In this document: positions 14,759 through 20,144 of the stretch, piece after piece
Layout: every line of letters starts with the position of its first letter
How positions within the stretch are numbered: position 1 is the first letter of the stretch
Translations under genes and position numbers: made by a program
The notes under the pieces: model-generated
What the model saw: only the letters and a program-made list of their open reading frames with translations
Told to the model about the DNA's origin: nothing
The model's database searches: none
Assembly: GCA_003160755.1 (NCBI GenBank)
Contig: QEXZ01000012.1
Location: 1 to 20,144, forward strand
Reading direction: 5' to 3'
Length of the DNA: 20,144 nucleotides
Origin: Methanomicrobiales archaeon
GTDB taxonomy: Archaea > Halobacteriota > Syntropharchaeia > Alkanophagales > Methanospirareceae

Positions 14759-15800
14759 AGTAAGGGATTATTTCCCTCGAATATCGCAGTAAGGTGCGCA
14801 TAGGGTCTGGTCCAACGGTAACAAAAGCGAAATGAGTAACTCCTGCTTTGACATATTCTTCAATTTGCTCAATGGAATCATCTACCGTGCCAACGATGGA
14901 AAAATCATCAATGGCTTCTGTGGGGACAAGCTCACCGTATTCCTCGAATTTCTTCTCTCCTTCTTCATTTACCAATATCTTCGAATATAGGTCTGGTTCA
15001 GCAATTGCAAGAGATCGGGGCACATACTCACCATCCTCAAGTATTTTTGGCCATAGAACAATGGAAGATTTGTAAGGCACAAGCTGTTTGAGCGCGGACT
15101 CGTGGTCCTTTCCTATCGAGGTGTAGACATACAATACGCGGTCTAATTCGTCTATTGACCTACCGGCTTTTCTTGCTCCTTCTTTTACATCTCCGAGATA
15201 CTTCTTATATAACTCAGGGCTCATAGGAGAAGGTATCCAGCCATCAGCGAGCTTGCCGGTTAACTCCCTCATGCGAGGACCGTTAGCGCCAAAGTATATC
15301 GGTATGGACTCTTGAAGTGGACGTATTTGCAAAAATGCGTTTTTTAACTGCCAAAATTGCCCCTCATAGCTGAATACCTCCCCAGACCACAGTTTTCTCA
15401 TTATCTCCACCGCTTCTATGAGCCGCGAAACGGGTTTTTCCCAACGAATGCCAGATTGTTCGAGATTCATCATTTCTCCCGCACCCATTCCAAGGTTTAT
15501 GCGACCGTTGGAAAGACAGTCAAGCGTTGCTAACTTCTGAGCAAAGACGGTTGGATGTCGTCTGAAAGCATCAGAGACACACGAGCCCATTTTAATATGA
15601 GTGGTCGTGGTGGCAATAGCGGTAAACATCGTCCAAACTTCGGGGACTTTTCCATCGGCAGGCACGGTTAACATGTGGTCTGCTGCCCATAGCGAGTCAA
15701 AACCCATTTGCTCCGCTCGTTGTGCATCTATTATGTAAGTACTCGTCGCTGGTGTAGGGGTTGATAGATACATTCCAAATTTCACTCCTTCTACTTTCAT
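14745..15800 (-). CDS. LLM-family flavin/F420 oxidoreductase, Mer-like
   Basis: A luciferase-like TIM-barrel oxidoreductase related to F420-dependent methylene-H4MPT reductase (Mer) and other F420 or FMN enzymes. Family features are the early strand KFGMYLSTPTP (7-17), AEQMGFDSLWAADHM (30-44), RHPTVFAQKLATLDCLSNGR (80-99), GMGAGEMMNL (103-112), PIYFGANGPRMRELTGKLADGWIPSP (about 165-190) and the C-terminal VGTVDDSIEQIEEYVKAGV. At 351 residues it is somewhat longer than classical Mer (about 320-330), so it may be a Mer-like relative and not Mer itself. Next to a pterin methyltransferase, a role in oxidising methyl-pterin to methylene-pterin, with F420 as acceptor, is attractive but inferred. 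Start: ATG with AGGTG 10 bases upstream on the minus strand. It converges on and overlaps the MttB operon and diverges from the corrinoid activator gene. Confidence 0.85.
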   Translation of the reverse strand: MKVEGVKFGMYLSTPTPATSTYIIDAQRAEQMGFDSLWAADHMLTVPADGKVPEVWTMFTAIATTTTHIKMGSCVSDAFRRHPTVFAQKLATLDCLSNGRINLGMGAGEMMNLEQSGIRWEKPVSRLIEAVEIMRKLWSGEVFSYEGQFWQLKNAFLQIRPLQESIPIYFGANGPRMRELTGKLADGWIPSPMSPELYKKYLGDVKEGARKAGRSIDELDRVLYVYTSIGKDHESALKQLVPYKSSIVLWPKILEDGEYVPRSLAIAEPDLYSKILVNEEGEKKFEEYGELVPTEAIDDFSIVGTVDDSIEQIEEYVKAGVTHFAFVTVGPDPMRTLLRYSREIIPYFRGY

Positions 15801-15840
15801 CCTTTTTTTTCACCTACCATGTGCTTTTCATTCGTATTTT

Positions 15841-15850
15841 AAGTATAAAA
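15841..15850 (-). promoter_or_regulatory. TATA-like element of the LLM oxidoreductase gene
   Basis: The minus strand reads TTTTATACTT about 45 bases before the LLM start. With transcription about 25 bases downstream there is room for a short leader that includes the AGGTG site at 15811-15815. Confidence 0.45.
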
Positions 15851-15856
15851 AATCCT

Positions 15857-15882
15857 ATTAGCTAATGGTTAACCGCTAACCA
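15857..15882. promoter_or_regulatory. Composite palindrome between LLM and corrinoid-activator genes
   Basis: ATTAGCTAAT (15857-15866) is a perfect 10-base palindrome. It abuts and shares one base with TGGTTA-ACCGC-TAACCA (15866-15882), a perfect 6-base inverted repeat with a 5-base spacer; GGTTAACC inside it is also self-complementary. The element lies just upstream of the LLM TATA box and in the activator's promoter region, where an operator controlling both genes would be expected. The binding protein is unknown. Confidence 0.45.
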
Positions 15883-15910
15883 CAAGATTACACAGATTTT
15901 CACGGGATAA
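15881..15910. repeat. Three degenerate 10-base repeats
   Basis: Three consecutive decamers begin with CAC at exact 10-base spacing: CACAAGATTA, CACAGATTTT, CACGGGATAA. They share a CAC-(A/G)-rich-GAT core. They lie in the leader or promoter of the corrinoid-activator gene. They could be regulatory half-sites on one helix face or a fragment of a dispersed intergenic repeat. Confidence 0.35.
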
Positions 15911-15928
15911 CAATTGAAGATGCAGAAT

Positions 15929-15934
15929 GAAGGA
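15929..15934 (+). promoter_or_regulatory. Shine-Dalgarno that decides the activator start
   Basis: GAAGGA lies 9 bases before the ATG at 15944 and downstream of the alternative starts TTG 15914 and ATG 15920. It supports 15944 as the start codon. Confidence 0.5.
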
Positions 15935-15943
15935 TGTAAATCG

Positions 15944-17821
15944 ATGAAAGAAGATATTTGTGCAGTGGTCTTCCAGCCAGAAGGAAAAAGAATAGAAGTC
16001 AAACGGGGAGTTACCGTTTTAGAAGCTGCTGATAGCGTAGGCATGGGAATAGAAGCTGCTTGCGGTGGCCATCAAAAATGTGGGACGTGCAAGGTTATTG
16101 GTGACGGCAATTTAAGCGAACCAACACAGGACGAACTACGATTGCTATCAGAAGAAGAAGTGGAGCAGGGTTATAGATTAGCGTGTGCTGCGACCATTCA
16201 GGGAGATGTAAGAATAACAGTGCCGGTGGAGAGCAGAATAGGGAAACAGAAGCTGCAGATAGAAGGAATTGAGCAATCCGTGAGTTTGAATCCTGCGGTG
16301 CATAAGTACACAGTTGCGCTTCCAAAAGCGACGCTTGCGGATACGAGAACAGATAAAGAGAGAATTTTGGGAGCGATGAAAGAAGTGTTTGGACTTGATT
16401 TGGGTCTCGAATACGGTGTGTATAAACAATTGCCGTGGGCAATAAGAGAAGGTGAATGGACTGTTTCAGTGGCAGTGTGGAATAGAATGAGGATATTGTC
16501 GGTTGAGCCAGGTGCGGTCAGGCATGCATACGGGGTTGCAGTGGATGTAGGGACAACGAAAATAGCAGTGTATCTTTTGAATTTGCGGAATGGAGAAGTA
16601 ATAGGAAAGAAAGCAGTCGCGAATCCACAGATAAAATATGGCGATGATGTGGTTTCGAGAATCAGTTATGTGATGAAGGATGATAAAAAGTTAGAGGAAT
16701 TACAGAGAAGCGTGCTTGATGCTGTGGGGCAAATTATAAAAGACCTATGTGCAGAGGCGAGAGTGGACGCGAAGCATATTTACGAAATTGTGGTGGTTGG
16801 AAATACAGTTATGCAGCATTTATTACTTGGTGTCAGTCCAAAATACGTGGGCAGGTCGCCTTATTGCGCGGTATTGGGAAGTGGAGATTTCAGAGCATCA
16901 GAGATAGGGCTAAAAGTGAATGGAAATGCGAATGTGAGTGTTCATACATTCCCTATAATAGGAGGATTTGTAGGTGGTGACCACGTGTCTGCTATTTTAG
17001 CCACTAAGATGCACGAGTCGGAAGAAATGAGTATGCTAATGGACATAGGAACGAACACGGAGATAGCAATAGGAAACAAAGAGGGTGTGATTTCATGTTC
17101 TTGCGCTTCGGGACCCGCATTTGAAGGATTTCACATTAAACACGGTATGCATGCTTCGACAGGTGCGATAGAGAGAGTGGAGATAAATCCAGCGACGTTT
17201 GACGTGAGATACAGCACGATAGATGGAGTGCGAGCAAGAGGTTTATGCGGTTCGGGTTTGATAGATGTACTTGCAGAAATGTTGAAAGCGGGTGTGATGG
17301 ATACTCGTGGGAAGTTAAACACCGAAATTGATTCGGACAGAATAAGAAAAAAGGAATTTGTAGTGGCATGGGAGAGAGAGACAGGTATAGACTCAGATAT
17401 AGTGATAACGCAGCGAGATATACGTGAGTTACAATCAGCAAAGGCAGCTATGCGTGCTGGAGCGGGGATTTTGATGAATAAGAAAGGAATAAAAGAGGAG
17501 GATATTGACGTTTTTTATATCGCAGGTGCATTTGGGAGTTACGTTGAGCCGGGGAATGCGAGAACGATAGGCATGTATCCAGAGGTGGGGTTGGAGAGAG
17601 TAAAAATAGTGGGAAATGCAGCAGGCGCTGGGGCTAAACTTGCGTTAATATCTACGGATGAGAGAGCGTGTGCAGAGGAGATAGCAAAGAAGGTGCGATA
17701 TGTTGAACTCGCTGCCGAACCCGATTTCACGAGATATTATATGCTATCACATTATTTCCCGTTTGGAGACACACAAAGGCATCCGGAAGTCATAAGGATG
17801 TTGGAGAAGAGGGGGGATTGA
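15944..17821 (+). CDS. Reductive activator of corrinoid proteins, 2Fe-2S plus ASKHA type (RACo-like)
   Basis: Reactivates corrinoid proteins by ATP-driven reduction of inactive Co(II) to Co(I). The 625-residue protein begins with a plant-type 2Fe-2S ferredoxin domain whose ligands are Cys40, Cys46, Cys49 and Cys81 (C-x5-C-x2-C-x31-C). A linker and middle domain follow (about 90-195). The C-terminal ASKHA ATPase-like half has phosphate-1 motif AVDVGTTKIAVYLLNL, VVVGNTVMQHLLLG with GRSPY, phosphate-2 motif MDIGTNTEIAIG and YIAGAFGSYVEPGNARTIG near the end. This architecture is that of RACo and acetogen or Desulfitobacterium activators; methanogen RamA instead has C-terminal 4Fe-4S clusters. The start is placed at ATG 15944 because of the Shine-Dalgarno; upstream TTG and ATG codons would add 8-10 poorly conserved residues. 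It probably serves the corrinoid protein of the operon at 6888-14758. Confidence 0.9.
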   Translation: MKEDICAVVFQPEGKRIEVKRGVTVLEAADSVGMGIEAACGGHQKCGTCKVIGDGNLSEPTQDELRLLSEEEVEQGYRLACAATIQGDVRITVPVESRIGKQKLQIEGIEQSVSLNPAVHKYTVALPKATLADTRTDKERILGAMKEVFGLDLGLEYGVYKQLPWAIREGEWTVSVAVWNRMRILSVEPGAVRHAYGVAVDVGTTKIAVYLLNLRNGEVIGKKAVANPQIKYGDDVVSRISYVMKDDKKLEELQRSVLDAVGQIIKDLCAEARVDAKHIYEIVVVGNTVMQHLLLGVSPKYVGRSPYCAVLGSGDFRASEIGLKVNGNANVSVHTFPIIGGFVGGDHVSAILATKMHESEEMSMLMDIGTNTEIAIGNKEGVISCSCASGPAFEGFHIKHGMHASTGAIERVEINPATFDVRYSTIDGVRARGLCGSGLIDVLAEMLKAGVMDTRGKLNTEIDSDRIRKKEFVVAWERETGIDSDIVITQRDIRELQSAKAAMRAGAGILMNKKGIKEEDIDVFYIAGAFGSYVEPGNARTIGMYPEVGLERVKIVGNAAGAGAKLALISTDERACAEEIAKKVRYVELAAEPDFTRYYMLSHYFPFGDTQRHPEVIRMLEKRGD

Positions 17822-17932
17822 AGATTAAATTAACTGTCATGAAAATGATGCAGGATACAGGAATTCTTTTGAACACTAGAAACATTCTCCGTATAGCAAA
17901 ATATCGGAAATGAGATAAATACGAAAGTCTTA

Positions 17933-19591
17933 ATGAATACCATGCCTTTAGACGAGCTAAAAGTAGCATATATAGATTTAAGCGAAGAAGAAGCAGAGAT
18001 AAGAGACAGAAGTGACCTATCGAGATACTTTGGAGGCGCCGGGGTAGCGTTTAAGCTGCTAAGCGAATACAAAGATACCCTGGGAGACAGAGACGCACTA
18101 TGGGCTGAGCAGCCTATAATATTCTCAAAAGGTTTCTTTACCGGCATTTACCCCTGTGCAACAAAGGTGACAGCAGCTTTCAAGTCCCCTCTCACCGGAG
18201 AACTGGGCGAGAGTCATGCAGGCGGCAAGCTCGCTTATGCAATGGCGAGTGCAGGATTGGGTGCAATTGTTATCAAAGGAGCATCAGAAACGCCTGTTCA
18301 TCTACAAATAGACGATACAAGTATAGAAATAAAAGAAGCAGAAGAGCTTTGGGGATTGTCATGCTTTGAGGTTGAAAAACAATTGAAGGGAAAAAGTAAA
18401 ATGTACATTGGTAAAGCAGGAGAGAAACAGATTCCCTTCGCTTGTGTCGTCGTGGACACTTATAGACACTTTGGTAGATTGGGCTTAGGCGCTTTATTCG
18501 GCTCAAAAGGTTTGAAGGCAATAGCAATCTCAGGTAACAAGCGAGTAAAGGTAAATAGCAGGTATTATCGAGAAATATTCGAAAAGATAAAAGCCGATGA
18601 AGACCTTAAGAAGTACAGTGAGGGCTATGGGACTTCAGAGAACACCGTAATGATGAATGAAGTAAGCGGTTTACCTGTTAAGAACCTCCAGGCGAATAGA
18701 TGTGATGTAGAAGGGATAACGGAAGATGCATTTGCGAAGTTTTTGGTAGAGAAAAAGACATGCTCTGGTTGTCCAATAAGGTGTATAAACGTTGCGAAGC
18801 GGGAGAAAAACTCGCCAAAGATAGCTTATGACTATGAACCAATATACTCGCTTGGACCGTTGTTAGGGATAGGGAAAGCGGAAGAAGTTTTAAGGTTGTT
18901 GGAAAAAGTTGAAGAATACGGATTGGATGTAATAGCCACAGGGAACTTGTTAGCATGGGCGACGGAAGCTTATGGGCGCGGATTGGTTGAGCTACCTGTG
19001 CCTCTAAAGTTTGGAGTTACGGAAAACCATTTGGAAACGATAGATAGAATTGTAGAAGGAGAGGGGATTTACAAAGATTTAAGGAAAGGAACAGAGGACG
19101 CTGCTTTGATATACGGCGGAAAAGATTTTGCTCTTACACTCGGTAAAAACGCAATGGCGGGGTATCATACTGGATATGCACTGATATTGGGGCAAGCAGC
19201 GGGACAGCGGCATTCACACATGGATAATAATGCGTGGTTTCTGGACTTTGAAAAATATTTGCCGGAAGAAGCGGTGGATGAGCTCATTTCCGACGAGAAA
19301 AAGAGATGTGTGATGAATTCTATGGGGCTGTGTTTGTTCACAATAAGTGTTTACGACCTCAAGCTCATTTCAGAAGGGCTTAAGGAGATAGGGATAGATA
19401 AGAGCGAAGAAGAGCTTTTTGAAATTGGTGAGGAGATATTCGATTTAAAAAAGGAGATAAAACGTGCATGTGGGTTTGAATACGGGGATTTGAGATTTCC
19501 GGAAAGATTGTTTGAGACTGAGAGTATGAATGGGGTTTTGAAGAGGGAAACGCTGGATAAGATGTTGAAGAGGTATGTGGAGAGGCTGTGA
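17933..19591 (+). CDS. aor: Aldehyde:ferredoxin oxidoreductase-family tungstoenzyme
   Basis: AOR-family enzymes oxidise aldehydes to acids with a tungsten bis-pyranopterin cofactor and a 4Fe-4S cluster, passing electrons to ferredoxin. Visible here are the N-terminal beta domain with RYFGGAGVAFKLL (31-43), HFGRLGLGALFGSKGLKAI (179-197), cluster ligands Cys277, Cys280 and Cys284 in CSGCPIRC, YEPIYSLGPLLGI (301-313), the cofactor motif LDVIATGNLLAWATE (331-345) and NSMGLC (462-467) with the expected fourth ligand Cys467. At 552 residues it is about 50 shorter than classical AOR (about 605), and the RGACH-like stretch is replaced by QAAGQRHSH, so it belongs to a divergent subfamily. ATG 17933 or 17942 could be the start; no strong Shine-Dalgarno is visible. 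It follows the corrinoid activator by 111 bases. Substrate unknown; a link to low-potential electron supply is speculative. Confidence 0.88.
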   Translation: MNTMPLDELKVAYIDLSEEEAEIRDRSDLSRYFGGAGVAFKLLSEYKDTLGDRDALWAEQPIIFSKGFFTGIYPCATKVTAAFKSPLTGELGESHAGGKLAYAMASAGLGAIVIKGASETPVHLQIDDTSIEIKEAEELWGLSCFEVEKQLKGKSKMYIGKAGEKQIPFACVVVDTYRHFGRLGLGALFGSKGLKAIAISGNKRVKVNSRYYREIFEKIKADEDLKKYSEGYGTSENTVMMNEVSGLPVKNLQANRCDVEGITEDAFAKFLVEKKTCSGCPIRCINVAKREKNSPKIAYDYEPIYSLGPLLGIGKAEEVLRLLEKVEEYGLDVIATGNLLAWATEAYGRGLVELPVPLKFGVTENHLETIDRIVEGEGIYKDLRKGTEDAALIYGGKDFALTLGKNAMAGYHTGYALILGQAAGQRHSHMDNNAWFLDFEKYLPEEAVDELISDEKKRCVMNSMGLCLFTISVYDLKLISEGLKEIGIDKSEEELFEIGEEIFDLKKEIKRACGFEYGDLRFPERLFETESMNGVLKRETLDKMLKRYVERL

Positions 19592-19630
19592 ACACACTTT
19601 TTCTTTAAAACTTTTAAAAACGTTTATCAA

Positions 19631-19651
19631 CAAACTTTTAGAAAAAGTTTG
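19631..19651. terminator. Hairpin between convergent AOR and MBL-fold genes
   Basis: CAAACTTTT and AAAAGTTTG form an exact 9-base inverted repeat with a 3-base loop (AGA). It is preceded on the plus strand by T-rich runs (CTTTTTCTTT) just after the AOR stop. Its position between two converging genes suits a bidirectional terminator, although the stem is AT-rich and weak. Confidence 0.45.
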
Positions 19652-19692
19652 ACCAAAAATGCTTTGCAGTTTCGCAGAACAGAAAACCTGTG

Positions 19693-20144
19693 CTAAAAGA
19701 AAACAGTTTCATGCATAGGAATAACATGGTCTGCGATTTTCTTCAGCCGAGCTAAGCTATCATAGGCTTCGAGCAAATCGGTGTGATAAGCAGGAGGGAT
19801 GATTCTGGGCTCGAAGTTCTCCTCGATACAGCACAGACCTTCTATCACCTCTTTCCCTCGCACTGTATCAATTAGCACAGATTGACTCCCTGGACTGTGT
19901 CCTGGTGTTTTCAAAAGCGTTATACCCGGAAATATCTCTTTATCCCCATCAATCAATTCTATCTCCTGTTTTTCTATTGCTTTCAGATTATACCAGGCAT
20001 GTACAGCAGGATGCGGCTTCTTCGCAAACTCTAACTCCTCTTTTTGCACAAAGAACCTCGCATTCTTATATTTGTAAGCTAAATCGGCATGCCCGAAGTG
20101 AAGATGCGTTTGTATAACTATATCTATGTCCTGCGGAGCTAAGC
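19693..20144 (-). CDS. Metallo-beta-lactamase-fold protein (lactonase-like), 5'-truncated
   Basis: The frame stays open to the window edge, so the N-terminus is missing; about 150 residues are visible. An internal GTG at 20049 is not the true start because conserved sequence continues upstream of it. The upstream part reads DIVIQTHLHFGHADLAYKY, the metal-binding H-x-H-x-D-H region of MBL enzymes, here with Gly where the metal-binding Asp is expected. TPGHSPGSQSVLID contains the third ligand His. EGLCCIEENF sits where the bridging Asp of a GD-A-type motif normally lies, and IPMHE holds the last His. The layout recalls N-acyl-homoserine lactonase-like archaeal proteins. With two Asp ligands apparently replaced (Gly and Cys) it may bind metal differently or have lost hydrolase activity. 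Product and substrate are unassigned. Confidence 0.75.
   Translation of the reverse strand, partial: LAPQDIDIVIQTHLHFGHADLAYKYKNARFFVQKEELEFAKKPHPAVHAWYNLKAIEKQEIELIDGDKEIFPGITLLKTPGHSPGSQSVLIDTVRGKEVIEGLCCIEENFEPRIIPPAYHTDLLEAYDSLARLKKIADHVIPMHETVFF

Noticed and set aside
17839..17913. Possible 24-residue peptide between the corrinoid activator and AOR genes
   Set aside because: No Shine-Dalgarno, no recognisable pattern, and short enough to occur by chance in this 111-base gap.
19614..19625. TTAAAAACGTTT occurs here and also at 1-12
   Set aside because: A 12-base AT-rich match is expected by chance in 20 kb and the flanks do not match, so it is not treated as a repeat or element boundary.
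1..20144. tRNA, rRNA, insertion sequence or integrase genes
   Set aside because: No tRNA T-loop pattern in intergenic DNA, no rRNA-like sequence, and no transposase motifs or long terminal inverted repeats were found by reading.

Overview
The window looks like a gene-dense stretch of a euryarchaeal chromosome. The evidence is a group II chaperonin (thermosome) with a GGM-rich tail, TATA-box promoters placed so close to start codons that transcripts would be leaderless, Shine-Dalgarno sequences of the GAGGTGAT type inside operons, and an F420/LLM-type oxidoreductase beside pterin methyltransferase genes. Gene content and the AT-leaning base composition would fit a methane- or alkane-metabolising lineage (ANME-1/Methanophagales or Syntrophoarchaeia-like). 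That placement is an inference, not something the sequence proves. No rRNA, tRNA, CRISPR array, transposase or integrase was seen, and no gene-free stretch exceeds about 160 bases.

Left part (1-6752), mostly housekeeping: a 5'-truncated PP-loop ATPase with a Cys cluster (MurL/ExsB-like); a glutamine-dependent asparagine synthetase; an MscS-type channel translationally coupled to a nitrilase-family amidohydrolase; then on the minus strand a thermosome subunit and a stand-alone PqqD-like protein, each with its own visible terminator.

Centre (6888-14758), the most interesting part: seven plus-strand genes that overlap or lie at most about 30 bases apart, led by a leaderless promoter. In order they are a PaaX-like regulator, an MttB-superfamily methyltransferase without pyrrolysine, a corrinoid protein, a SAM-dependent methyltransferase with a long C-terminal extension, an MtrH/MtgA-like pterin methyltransferase, an OFA-like MFS transporter, and a second MttB-superfamily methyltransferase. 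This has the logic of a glycine-betaine-type (MtgABC) demethylation system: import a methylated compound, transfer its methyl group to Co(I) corrinoid, then to a tetrahydropterin instead of coenzyme M.

Right part (14745-20144): a minus-strand LLM-family, Mer-like flavin/F420 oxidoreductase; divergent from it a reductive activator of corrinoid proteins with an N-terminal 2Fe-2S domain (RACo type); an aldehyde:ferredoxin oxidoreductase-family tungstoenzyme; and, cut by the window edge, a metallo-beta-lactamase-fold protein lacking two expected metal-binding Asp residues. The activator would re-reduce the corrinoid protein, the Mer-like enzyme could oxidise the methyl-pterin, and the AOR-like enzyme could exchange low-potential electrons. 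Together, 6888-19591 could encode a near-complete methylotrophic module in an archaeon. Its substrate, the role of the SAM methyltransferase and the choice of pterin are not decidable from the sequence.
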